DNA from: Microvirga sp. Mcv34
GTDB lineage: Bacteria; Pseudomonadota; Alphaproteobacteria; Rhizobiales; Beijerinckiaceae
Assembly: GCF_024519725.1 (NCBI RefSeq)
Contig: NZ_JALJRK010000005.1
Span: 115,043-179,042, forward strand
Length of the DNA stretch: 64,000 bases
Reading direction: 5' to 3'
Shown piece by piece: positions 55,201 to 62,655 of this stretch. A model generated the notes under the pieces. It did not search any database, had not been told where the DNA came from, and saw only the letters and a list, made by a program, of their open reading frames with translations. Position 1 is the stretch's first letter. Each line of letters starts with the position of its first letter. The position numbers were made by a program, and so were the translations under genes.

Positions 55201-56028
55201 ATGCCGACCATACCCACTGTCCGCCTGAATGATGGAATCGCCATGCCGCAACTCGGCTACGGCGTCTGGCGGGTCTCCAACGAGGAAGCCGCGAGCGTTG
55301 TCGGCGAAGCCATCAAGGCCGGATACCGCTCCATCGATACGGCCACCATCTACGGCAACGAAGAAGGCGTGGGGCAGGCCATCAAGGCCGCGCCCGTCTC
55401 GCGCGAGGAGCTCTTCATCACCACGAAGGTGTGGAACGACCGTCACGGCTACGACAACACCCTCCGGGCCTTCGACGAGAGCCTCGCGCGCCTCGGGCTC
55501 GATCATGTCGATCTCTATCTCATTCACTGGCCGGTCGCAGGCAGCGAAGCCTATCTCGACACGTGGCGCGCGCTGATCCAGCTGAAGCAGGATGGCCGCG
55601 CGAAATCCATCGGCGTGTCGAACTTCATGGTGCCGCATCTGCAGCGGCTGATCGGCGAGACCGGCGTGACGCCGTCCGTCAACCAGATCGAACTGCATCC
55701 GGGCTTCCAGCAGAAGGAACTGCGCGAGTTCCATGCCGCGAACGGAATCGCCACCGAGGCCTGGAGCCCGCTCGGCCAGGGAACGATCCTGGAGAACGAA
55801 GAGCTCGTCGCCCTGGCGCGCAAGTACGACAAAACGCCGGCTCAGGTCATTCTTCGGTGGCATCTGGACAACGGGTTCATCGCAATCCCGAAGTCCGTCA
55901 CGCCGTCCCGCATCCGCGAGAACCTCGACATCTTCGATTTCTCTCTGGATGCGGATGCGATGCGCGCGATCGCCGGTCTCGACGATGCCTCCGGCCGCGT
56001 CGGTCCCGACCCGGCCGTGTTCGGCTGA
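55201..56028 (+). CDS. Aldo/keto reductase
   Basis: 275 residues, a single (beta/alpha)8 barrel. The tetrad is visible: Asp in S-I-D-T-A, Tyr in I-Y-G-N-E, Lys in T-T-K-V-W, His in L-I-H-W-P. The C-terminal I-P-K-S-V-T-P-S-R-I-R-E-N marks NADPH binding. Members of this group (2,5-diketo-gluconate reductase-like) reduce keto and aldehyde groups. GGAG lies six bases before ATG 55201; an ATG at 55189 is the alternative. Substrate unknown. Confidence 0.92.
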   Translation: MPTIPTVRLNDGIAMPQLGYGVWRVSNEEAASVVGEAIKAGYRSIDTATIYGNEEGVGQAIKAAPVSREELFITTKVWNDRHGYDNTLRAFDESLARLGLDHVDLYLIHWPVAGSEAYLDTWRALIQLKQDGRAKSIGVSNFMVPHLQRLIGETGVTPSVNQIELHPGFQQKELREFHAANGIATEAWSPLGQGTILENEELVALARKYDKTPAQVILRWHLDNGFIAIPKSVTPSRIRENLDIFDFSLDADAMRAIAGLDDASGRVGPDPAVFG

Positions 56029-56043
56029 CGGATACGACGAACG

Positions 56044-56850
56044 CTACAGGCGGCCCTTCGCGGGGTCGCCTGCAGTCTCGAACTGCTTATAGATCGCTTC
56101 GGCGATGGGCAGGAGCTGCGCGCGGTCGGCTTTCGCCGTGACCACGTAGGACAGGCCGTTCTCGATCCAGGAGAACGCCGAGACGCCGTCCCGCTCCTCG
56201 AACTGGAACGACGTCTGCGCATCATCGCCCGAGCGCGCGTAGAGCGTCAGGCGGTTTCCGCCTCCGTTCTCGTACATGAAGAGCGCCGCCGCCTCCCCGC
56301 TGTCGGGCAACAGCCGCCCGCCGATGAGGCGGTAACCCTGGGCGTTCAGGTTCGGCGCCGTCAGCGGCTTGCCCACGCGGCGCGAGAGCCATTGCACGAG
56401 ATGCGCCTCCTGCTCGGCGGGAACCTCCACGGGGTGCAGCCGCTCGCTGACATAGATGCGATGCGCCGCGATGGCGTTGTCGGCAACGCTCACGGCCTCT
56501 GCCTGCCTCTGCGCGCGTGACGCCCACCAGACGCCGCCCCAGGCTCCCAGGACGCCCCCGATGGCGAGCCACGTCAGAACGGCGGCGAATGCCGCGGGAC
56601 GCCACAGCGGGGAGCGGCGGCGCGCCGCCACGAGATTGGCGACGCGCAGGCGCGAGGGAATCGGCTCCCGTGCCTTGAAGGCCAGTCGCGCACGCAGGGC
56701 TTCACGGAGCTCGATCTCGCGTTCGACCTGTTCGGCCGTCGCAGGGTGCTCGGCGAGATACGCCTTCACCGCCTCGCGTCGCGGCGGCGGGAGCCTTCCG
56801 TCCACGAAGGCCTGCAGGTCGTCTTCTCCGATGGGTCGCTCGCCCGTCAC
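56044..56850 (-). CDS. Anti-sigma factor, membrane-anchored
   Basis: 268 residues. The N-terminal part (about 1-75) is a zinc-less anti-sigma domain with D-L-Q-A-F-V-D-G-R-L and H-P-A-T-A-E-Q-V-E, then one membrane helix (about 85-108) and a periplasmic C-terminal region. It holds the sigma factor encoded just upstream inactive until a signal. Its GTG start overlaps the sigma stop by four bases (GTGA) with GAGGAG in front, so the pair is co-translated. Start codon is GTG. Confidence 0.9.
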   Translation of the reverse strand: MTGERPIGEDDLQAFVDGRLPPPRREAVKAYLAEHPATAEQVEREIELREALRARLAFKAREPIPSRLRVANLVAARRRSPLWRPAAFAAVLTWLAIGGVLGAWGGVWWASRAQRQAEAVSVADNAIAAHRIYVSERLHPVEVPAEQEAHLVQWLSRRVGKPLTAPNLNAQGYRLIGGRLLPDSGEAAALFMYENGGGNRLTLYARSGDDAQTSFQFEERDGVSAFSWIENGLSYVVTAKADRAQLLPIAEAIYKQFETAGDPAKGRL

Positions 56851-57359
56851 TTCACTCTCCTCAAGACGGCGCTGCGCCCGTTCTCCATGAATTCCCTCAG
56901 GCGCGCCCGCGCGCGGCTCAGGCGGGACATCACCGTGCCGAGCGGAATGCCCAGCACCTGCGCGGCCTGCTCGTAGGACAGGTCCTCGACGCCGATCAGC
57001 AGCAGGATGGAGCGCTGCTCCTCGGGCAGAGCATCGAGCCCCCTCAGAACGTCGTGAAGGCCCGCATGGCTTTCAGGGCTCATGTCGGGCGCCTGAACGT
57101 CGTTCAGCGCCTCCTCTCCCACATGCATTCCACGCACCTTGCGCTGGCGCAGGGCGTTGATGAACAGGTTGCGCTGGATCGCGAAGAGCCAGGCCCGCAG
57201 ATCGCCGTCGCGCCGCTGGTGCCAGCGGCTGATGGCGCGTTCCAGGGTATCCTGGACGAGATCGTCCGCCGCCTCGTCGTCGCGCAGAAGGGCCCAGGCA
57301 TAGCGGCGCAGGCCCGGAATCTGCGGTTCGAGAAGGGTCGCGATCTCGTCCAAGGTCAA
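56847..57359 (-). CDS. ECF-type RNA polymerase sigma factor
   Basis: 170 residues. Region 2 has R-D-D-E-A-A-D-D-L-V-Q-D-T-L-E-R-A (about 28-44) and A-W-L-F-A-I-Q-R-N, and region 4 has L-P-E-E-Q-R-S-I-L-L-L, then S-Y-E-Q-A-A-Q-V-L-G-I-P-L-G-T-V-M-S-R-L-S-R-A-R. It recruits RNA polymerase to stress promoters and is controlled by the coupled anti-sigma. The only start codons in frame after the upstream gene are TTG 57359 and 57353; no strong ribosome binding site is seen, so the true start is uncertain. Confidence 0.88.
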   Translation of the reverse strand: MTLDEIATLLEPQIPGLRRYAWALLRDDEAADDLVQDTLERAISRWHQRRDGDLRAWLFAIQRNLFINALRQRKVRGMHVGEEALNDVQAPDMSPESHAGLHDVLRGLDALPEEQRSILLLIGVEDLSYEQAAQVLGIPLGTVMSRLSRARARLREFMENGRSAVLRRVK

Positions 57360-57409
57360 GTCTCGGTTGGCGGCATCATTGAACGATGAACCGGGACATC
57401 CGGCAACAT

Positions 57410-57796
57410 TTACGGCGTCGCGACATGCCAGACATTGTTGACGCCGTCCCCAGTGACCTCGCCGGGCTTGGTGTCCTTGACCCAGAGATAGAGCGGCTTG
57501 CCCTTGTAGGCCCATTGCTTGGAGCCGTCGTCGCGTGTCACCACGCTCCAGTCGCCCGAGGCGGCGGCACCGCCAGCGGCCATGAGAGGCGGCCAGTTCT
57601 GCGCGCATTGGCCGTTGCAGGCGGACTTCCCGGCCGAGTCGCGGTCGAAGGTATAGAGGGTCATGCCCTTGGCATCGACGAGAGCCTTGCCCTTGCTCGT
57701 ATCCGCCACCTTCGCGGGGGCGGCGGTCTGGGCGAGGGCGGCGGATGCGGCGATCAGGGCTCCGGCCAGAATGGCCGGACGCAGAAGCGGCTTCAT
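57410..57796 (-). CDS. COG4315 (lipoprotein_15) secreted repeat protein
   Basis: 128 residues with a signal peptide (about 1-22). It carries the PF03640-type repeats: T-L-Y-T-F-D-R-D and P-L-Y-L-W-V-K-D, preceded by C-N-G-Q-C-A-Q-N-W-P-P-L. The family is common in Proteobacteria and unknown in function. AAGGAGG six bases before ATG 57796 fixes the start. It lies 51 bases before the ECF sigma gene on the same strand and is probably part of the same stress unit. Confidence 0.88.
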   Translation of the reverse strand: MKPLLRPAILAGALIAASAALAQTAAPAKVADTSKGKALVDAKGMTLYTFDRDSAGKSACNGQCAQNWPPLMAAGGAAASGDWSVVTRDDGSKQWAYKGKPLYLWVKDTKPGEVTGDGVNNVWHVATP

Positions 57797-57876
57797 GGGT
57801 GTCCTCCTTGAGGTCGACGATGACCACGTCTCAGAGACACGCCACACCCGGCCTTATTCCCGGACCCGAGCCTTTT

Positions 57877-58422
57877 TTACCGTCCCATCGCGTTGAAGCC
57901 GCTCTCGTCGATGGGCTCGCGCAGCTCGATGCGATGGCGGCCATTGTCGCGGACCTGCGCCGTCCGGAAGCGTCCGTCGAGCTCGTCCTCGGGGGCTTGA
58001 AGGATGTCGACTCCGGCCTTGCGCAGGCGAGAAACCTCCTTGTCCACATCGGGGACGAGAAGACTGATCACCGGCAGCCGCGTGACCGCGACGTCGCCCG
58101 TGGCGCCAGGATCCTGATCCTGCTGCAGCAGGTGATCGACCTCGGTCACTTCCAGGAGGAAGCCGCTGCGCTCCAGAACGGCCCTGCGCCCCTGGACGAA
58201 GTTCTCCGAGCCGATCAACCGGAACCCGAGCTTGTCCTGATACCAGCTCAAGGTCTCGTCGAAGTCCGGCGTTCGGATCGAAGTCGAGCTGGGCCGCGAG
58301 ACCGGAGACGGCTGCGCCTGAACCGAAGACAGGCTCGGGATGACGGCCGCAGCGAGGATGAGACCCAGGCTGGCCAGAATGCTGCGCAGCGATCTGGTGG
58401 AGAGTGAGCAACAGCGTTTCAC
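57877..58422 (-). CDS. VOC (glyoxalase-like) protein with signal peptide
   Basis: 181 residues. An N-terminal export signal (about 1-36, cleavage after V-Q-A) precedes a VOC fold with R-T-P-D-F-D-E-T-L-S-W-Y-Q-D-K-L-G-F and a second half R-L-P-V-I-S-L-L-V-P-D-V-D. VOC proteins include metal-dependent lyases and dioxygenases, but an exported form is unusual. Function unknown. Confidence 0.82.
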   Translation of the reverse strand: MKRCCSLSTRSLRSILASLGLILAAAVIPSLSSVQAQPSPVSRPSSTSIRTPDFDETLSWYQDKLGFRLIGSENFVQGRRAVLERSGFLLEVTEVDHLLQQDQDPGATGDVAVTRLPVISLLVPDVDKEVSRLRKAGVDILQAPEDELDGRFRTAQVRDNGRHRIELREPIDESGFNAMGR

Positions 58423-58497
58423 CGGAGATCCCTCGTCGGCTGGAACTTAGCCGTCTTCTCTCATGAACGCCCTGCGGTCCAGATCGTTCGTAAAAGC

Positions 58498-58971
58498 TCA
58501 GGTATGCTCGGAGGGCATCAGCTTCAGCAGCAGGGCCGCCAGCTGCTCCGCCTCCCCTTCGGAGAGCTTCCCGCCGACGGAGCGGCTGATGGCCGGTCCG
58601 TAGACGCCCCACATGCGCCGCTGGAGCGCCCGCCCCTCCTCCGTGATCTCGACAAGCTGGCGCCGCCTGTCTCCGGGAAACGGAATGCGGCGCACGAGAC
58701 CGTCCGTCTCCAGCCGGTCGAGGAGACGGGACAGGTTGTACTGCTCGAAGAGCACCGCATCCTCGATCTCCCGCGGCGAGGCCCGTCCGTCAGGCCGGCG
58801 CTTCAGGTGCAGGAGAACATCGTACCAGGTCAGGGGCGGGAAACCGGCACCTTTCATGTCCGCCTCGATCCGGCCGACCACCTCCCGCTGCGCCCTGATC
58901 AGGCGGACCCAGGCATCGGTCACGGCATCCGACGGTTCCTGCACTTCTTGCGCCACGGCAAAGCCTCTCAT
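58498..58971 (-). CDS. MarR-family transcriptional regulator
   Basis: 157 residues from this start. The winged helix-turn-helix is at about 45-115, with L-F-E-Q-Y-N-L-S-R-L-L-D-R-L-E-T-D-G-L-V-R-R as recognition helix region and G-D-R-R-R-Q-L-V-E-I-T-E-E-G in the wing. MarR repressors are usually released by small phenolic or oxidant ligands. It is divergent from gst, which it likely controls (see three palindromes). ATG 58971 leaves all palindromes outside the coding region; ATGs at 58992 and 59001 would bring the first inside. None has a good ribosome binding site. Confidence 0.9.
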   Translation of the reverse strand: MRGFAVAQEVQEPSDAVTDAWVRLIRAQREVVGRIEADMKGAGFPPLTWYDVLLHLKRRPDGRASPREIEDAVLFEQYNLSRLLDRLETDGLVRRIPFPGDRRRQLVEITEEGRALQRRMWGVYGPAISRSVGGKLSEGEAEQLAALLLKLMPSEHT

Positions 58972-58977
58972 GCTTCT

Positions 58978-58989
58978 ATGCAATTGCAT
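58978..58989. promoter_or_regulatory. Palindrome 1, probable MarR operator
   Basis: ATGCAATTGCAT is a perfect palindrome of the form ATGCA-N2-TGCAT, 7 bases from the marR start. Confidence 0.65.
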
Positions 58990-59005
58990 CATGTTTGACA
59001 TTTCG

Positions 59006-59017
59006 ATGCAAGTGCAT
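59006..59017. promoter_or_regulatory. Palindrome 2, probable MarR operator
   Basis: ATGCAAGTGCAT, same ATGCA-N2-TGCAT form, 28 bases (centre to centre) from palindrome 1. Confidence 0.65.
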
Positions 59018-59027
59018 ATGAATATTC

Positions 59028-59039
59028 ATGCAGATGCAT
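59028..59039. promoter_or_regulatory. Palindrome 3, probable MarR operator
   Basis: ATGCAGATGCAT, same form, 22 bases from palindrome 2 (about two helical turns) and 33 bases before the gst start. Confidence 0.65.
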
Positions 59040-59071
59040 GAAATTGTTCACCCGCTGCCAAGGACCGTCCC

Positions 59072-59686
59072 ATGAAGCTCTACTACACCCCCGGCGCCTG
59101 CTCGCTCGCTCCGCACATCGTGGCCCGTGAGGCCGGCCTGCCCGTCACCCTCGTGAAGGTCGACCTCGCGAAGCATCTCACCGAGACCGGCGAGAACTTC
59201 CGCGCCATCAACCCCAAGGGGTATGTGCCGGCCATCGCCCTGCAGGACGGCTCCCTGCTCACCGAGGCAGCTGCGATCATCCAGTATCTCGCCGACCAGC
59301 AGCCCGGCACGGGCCTTGCCCCGGCGAACGGCACCACGGAGCGCTACCGCCTGATCGAGTGGCTCACCTTCATCAGCTCCGAGATCCACAAGGGCTTCGG
59401 CCCACTCTGGAACCCCTCCACGCCGGATGCCACGAAGGCGGCCACGAAGGACCGTCTCGCCACCCGCTTCGCCTATCTTGACGAAGTCCTGGGCAAGCAG
59501 CCCTTCCTGATGGGCGAGACCTTCACGATCGCCGACGCCTATCTCTTCACGGTCGTGAACTGGACGAACTTCCACGCCATCGACATCTCGTCCTTCAAGA
59601 ACCTGAGCGCCTTCATGGCCCGCGTGGCCGAGCGTCCCAAGGTGCAGGAAGCGCTCGTGGCCGAAGGCCTGAAGCAGGCGGCGTAA
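59072..59686 (+). CDS. gst: Glutathione S-transferase, beta class
   Basis: 204 residues, very like E. coli GstA in layout. M-K-L-Y-Y-T-P-G-A-C-S-L-A-P-H places Cys10 as the beta-class catalytic residue, and N-P-K-G-Y-V-P-A (about 49-56) and the T-E-A-A-A-I motif bind glutathione. The C-terminal helical domain starts near 88. The enzyme conjugates glutathione to electrophiles. It is divergent from marR with three shared palindromes, so probably induced by xenobiotics. A strong terminator follows. Confidence 0.94.
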   Translation: MKLYYTPGACSLAPHIVAREAGLPVTLVKVDLAKHLTETGENFRAINPKGYVPAIALQDGSLLTEAAAIIQYLADQQPGTGLAPANGTTERYRLIEWLTFISSEIHKGFGPLWNPSTPDATKAATKDRLATRFAYLDEVLGKQPFLMGETFTIADAYLFTVVNWTNFHAIDISSFKNLSAFMARVAERPKVQEALVAEGLKQAA

Positions 59687-59713
59687 GTTTTTAGCGAAAG
59701 CCCAAATGAAAAG

Positions 59714-59740
59714 GCCCCGGAGGAAACTCCGGGGCTTTTT
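59714..59740 (+). terminator. Intrinsic terminator of gst
   Basis: 9-bp stem GCCCCGGAG (59714-59722) / CTCCGGGGC (59727-59735), GAAA tetraloop, TTTTT tail. Its hairpin is identical to the groEL terminator. Confidence 0.92.
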
Positions 59741-59764
59741 GATGTGAGCACGGTCTGGTCAGGG

Positions 59765-60723
59765 TCACATGATGAAGATGTCATCCGCCATCAGCAGCGT
59801 CCCTGCCTTCAACTGGGCGAACTTGATCGCGGCGTATTTCGTGCCCGTGCCGTCCGCATCGTAGGACAGGGTGCCGGTCTTGTCGTTGTAGATGATGCGG
59901 TCGCTTCTGTCGTGCGCCTGTGCGCCGATCCAGAACGCACCCTTGGTCAGCATGCCCTTCTGGATCTTCGCGAACACTGCCTTCGACAGGCTGATCGAGT
60001 CGTCGGCGTGCTCGAAATCCGTAATCAGGTCCACGTTCTTCGCACCCAGCTTGCCGCTGAACGCAAACGTGTCCTGCCCGTCGCCGCCGGTCAGCGTGTC
60101 GTTGCCGAGGCCGCCGTTGAGATAATCGTGGCCGCTTTCGCCCGCGAAGTTGTCCGCCTTCTTGCCGCCACGGAAGGAGAGATTCTTGGCAGGAGTTAGG
60201 ATGACTGGCGAAGGCGCAACGGCGGGAAGAGGAGCGGAGGCATCCACGGGCATGGACGGCGTCCCCGGCGTCGGAACGAATGGTCCTGTCGGATTGGGAG
60301 CCGGTGTCGTTGGAGCGGGCGCGGACGCGACCGTCGGCAACGTGAAGATCATGTCGTTGAAGAGTGCGAACTCGACGCCAGTGAGCACATCAACGCTATC
60401 ACCAGGAAAGCGCGAGTCTACGATGGTTACGGTGCCATTTACATTAAGGGACACTTCATAATCGGAGAACCGGCCCGATAATACGGCGATATCCGTGCCA
60501 GCCCCACCGATGAGAGTATCGTTTCCTGACCCACCGTTGAGAATGTCATTGCCACCCTGACCGTCAAGCATGTCATGACCGGCAGCACCCACGAGTATGT
60601 TAGCGACGTCGTTGCCGATGAACCTGTCATTGTCCGCGTTGCCGATCAGGTTCTCGATGTTTCGAACCGTGTACCATGCGATATGGCCAACGTTGTTGAC
60701 CTGCTGCTCCCCGGTGTTTCTCA
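59765..60723 (-). pseudogene. RTX protein gene, C-terminal part (split by IS)
   Basis: This part carries the RTX nonapeptides (H-D-M-L-D-G-Q-G-G-N-D-I-L, G-S-G-N-D-T-L, G-L-G-N-D-T-L-T-G-G), a Pro/Ala-rich linker, and the C-terminal module ending D-D-I-F-I-M. The frame is open from the IS junction: codons read L-R-N-T-G-E-Q-Q-V-N-N-V-G-H then N-I-E-N-L-I-G-N-A. It has no start of its own; a GTG at 60592 is internal. Joined to the N-terminal part across one TCA it gives a single 611-codon frame. The C-terminal module resembles those of the two intact RTX genes. Confidence 0.88.
60721..60723 (+). repeat. Target-site duplication, left copy
   Basis: TCA directly before the left inverted repeat; identical TCA at 61656-61658. 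Confidence 0.85.
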
Positions 60724-60740
60724 GAGTCTGACTCAGAAAG
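60724..60740 (+). repeat. IS left inverted repeat
   Basis: GAGTCTGACTCAGAAAG; 14 of 17 positions match the reverse complement of 61639-61655. Confidence 0.85.
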
Positions 60741-60752
60741 ACGGGTTTGATT

Positions 60753-61577
60753 TCAGGGTCTTGCGAGCCGCCTCGTCAGCATCCGGATATGGGCGATAAA
60801 GGTCCAGGCGACGGCACTCTCGATAGAGGCTTCAAAGTCCTTGGCCAGATGACGGCAGCGTCCAATCCAGGCGAATGTCCGCTCCACAACCCACCGGCAC
60901 TTGAGCACCTTAAAGCCTTTGGCCGCATCCGAGCGTTTGATGATCTCGATCGTCCAGCGTCCGAGAGTGGCGATCGCGTCGCGCAACTTGTCGCCCGCAT
61001 AGCCGCCATCGGCAAAGACATGGCGCAGCCAGGGATACAGCGCCCGGATGGAGGTGAGCACCTCCACCGCACCATCCCGGTCCTGGATGTCGGCGGTATG
61101 GACCCTCAGCCCGACCAGATGGCCTTGCGTGTCGGTGATGATGTGGCGCTTGCGCCCCTTGATCTTCTTGCCGGCATCAAAGCCGCGCGGACCGCCGCTT
61201 TCCGTGGTCTTGACCGACTGGCTGTCAATCACGCCGGCCGAGGGGCTCACGTCACGGCCGTCCTTCTCGCGCGAGGCCGCCACGAGAGCATGGTTGATCC
61301 GCTCGAAGGTGCCGTCCCGTGACCAGGCATAGAAATAGCCCTGCACGGTCGAATACGGCGGAAACTCCTTGGGCAACTGGCGCCACTGGCAACCGGTCGA
61401 GGCGAGATAGAGGATGGCCTCGACCACGGCCCGCAGGCAGGTGATGCGAGGACGCCCGATCTGCCGGGCGGCGGGCATGAAGGGTTCGATCAGCGCCCAT
61501 TCGGCATCGGTGAGGTTGCTTGCATAGCGCAGCCCGTCTCGCCGATACTGTCGGCGAGTGGCCTCGGTCCAAACCAT
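60753..61577 (-). CDS. IS5-family transposase
   Basis: 274 residues from the ATG with GGAG six bases upstream (a second ATG at 61589 adds four residues). The N-terminal helix-turn-helix region has L-T-D-A-E-W-A-L-I-E-P; the DDE active site is in V-I-D-S-Q-S-V-K-T, V-F-A-D-G-G-Y-A-G and V-E-R-T-F-A-W-I-G-R-C-R. All in one continuous frame, with no frameshift needed, so it may be active. It cuts and moves the element. Confidence 0.95.
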   Translation of the reverse strand: MVWTEATRRQYRRDGLRYASNLTDAEWALIEPFMPAARQIGRPRITCLRAVVEAILYLASTGCQWRQLPKEFPPYSTVQGYFYAWSRDGTFERINHALVAASREKDGRDVSPSAGVIDSQSVKTTESGGPRGFDAGKKIKGRKRHIITDTQGHLVGLRVHTADIQDRDGAVEVLTSIRALYPWLRHVFADGGYAGDKLRDAIATLGRWTIEIIKRSDAAKGFKVLKCRWVVERTFAWIGRCRHLAKDFEASIESAVAWTFIAHIRMLTRRLARP

Positions 61578-61638
61578 CGTGAACTCCATCGAATCTTCGC
61601 AAATCCGACGGAATCACAGGGGCTTGAGGCCACTCAAC

Positions 61639-61655
61639 CTTTTTCAGTCAGTCTC
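61639..61655 (-). repeat. IS right inverted repeat
   Basis: CTTTTTCAGTCAGTCTC on the plus strand, the partner of the left repeat. Confidence 0.85.
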
Positions 61656-61658
61656 TCA
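61656..61658 (+). repeat. Target-site duplication, right copy
   Basis: TCA directly after the right inverted repeat. Confidence 0.85.
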
Positions 61659-62535
61659 GATCGATGGAAATCGGAACGCCATACTGATAATTCTCCCAGG
61701 CAAATTTCAGCATATCGATGCCCTCGCCGCCATCGATGAAGTTATGACCGCCGTCACCATAGAACGTTTCTGAACCGTCACCGCCATAGGCGATATCGTC
61801 GCCTTTGCCGAGGTTGATGACGCCGCTGACCGTTCCGCCTCGGCCGTCGTAAACGTCCTTGCCATCGAAAAGGAAGATATCTCCGCCGATATGCCCCTGG
61901 TTCCTGATGATTGTTTGACCGTGTGAAACTCCGAAAATGGCCTCGTTGACTCCGGCTCCGCTTTTGATGATGCCAGTATTGTTGATGGCGAGTTTTGCGT
62001 CTTGGCTGTAAAGAAATCCGAACTCTAAGGCAGCGCCGGCACCTTCTATGGTGCCGGAATTGTTGATGACGATATGAGGAATCTCGGTCGCAGCGCTACC
62101 TATCGGTCTCCACTCAATACCAACATTATCACCTTTGATGAGACCCAAATTCGTGATGATTGCCTGAAAACTCTCAATCGAAACTCCGGCGCCCCCTCCC
62201 CAAATGTTGCCCGCATTGGATAGGACATTGGCTCCATCCCCCTCCTGACCCCAGGTAAATTCAACACCAAACCGCAAACCCGATAGGATGCCTGCAGCTC
62301 CGATCGTTGCCACGCCATGTGTAGAAACTGCCGTTGAATGTGCAGAGACCGTTCCGTCAATGAAGAGAGTAGTGTTACTTCCACCGTTGATGCCATTGGC
62401 CCTAAAGCCAAAGGCTTCAATAGAGGCACCTTGGGAGAGAATGACGGTATCGCCTCTCACGAGGTCGAGGGCGTGGTCATAACTATCGTGAGTGGGCGGC
62501 AGCGGCCGCGTTTGATCGATCACATAAATAGTCAT
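61656..62535 (-). pseudogene. RTX protein gene, N-terminal part (split by IS)
   Basis: Begins M-T-I-Y-V-I-D-Q-T-R-P. About 290 residues of beta-helix-like repeats with recurrent N-x-G-x-I and G-A-G-V blocks, then the first RTX glycine-rich repeats G-K-G-D-D-I-A-Y-G-G-D-G-S-E-T-F-Y-G-D-G-G. The frame reaches I-S-I-D-L-R and is then stopped inside the IS at 61648. No signal peptide, as expected of type I secretion. With the IS and one TCA removed it continues directly into the C-terminal part. Confidence 0.88.
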
Positions 62536-62596
62536 GAGAGCACCTATCAGATAAGCTCCATATCGTTATTATATTTCATATAACTTGACAACTTTG

Positions 62597-62628
62597 GACA
62601 AAAAAAGCCCCGGAGTTTCCTCCGGGGC
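62597..62628 (-). terminator. Intrinsic terminator of groEL
   Basis: On the minus strand: 9-bp stem GCCCCGGAG / CTCCGGGGC with a GAAA loop (62607-62628), followed by seven T's (62606-62600). It lies 28 bases after the groEL stop. Confidence 0.93.
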
Positions 62629-62655
62629 TTCTTTATTTCTACTGAAGCGTAGGAC

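Larger units (their letters stand above)
60724..61655 (-). mobile_element. IS5-family insertion sequence (932 bp), complete
   Basis: Bounded by imperfect 17-base inverted repeats, GAGTCTGACTCAGAAAG at 60724 and, on the minus strand, GAGACTGACTGAAAAAG from 61655 (14 of 17 match), and flanked by TCA on both sides. A 3-bp T-N-A duplication fits the IS1031/IS427-like part of the IS5 family. It holds one intact transposase. The perfect duplication and the undamaged host frame suggest recent insertion. Confidence 0.92.

Noticed and set aside
57361..57400. ATG pair (on the minus strand) as start of the sigma gene
   Set aside because: Out of frame with the sigma sequence and meets a stop within a few codons.
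60439..60630. 63-codon frame near the IS as remnant gene
   Set aside because: It is out of frame with the RTX sequence, which is continuous to the IS junction in its own frame.
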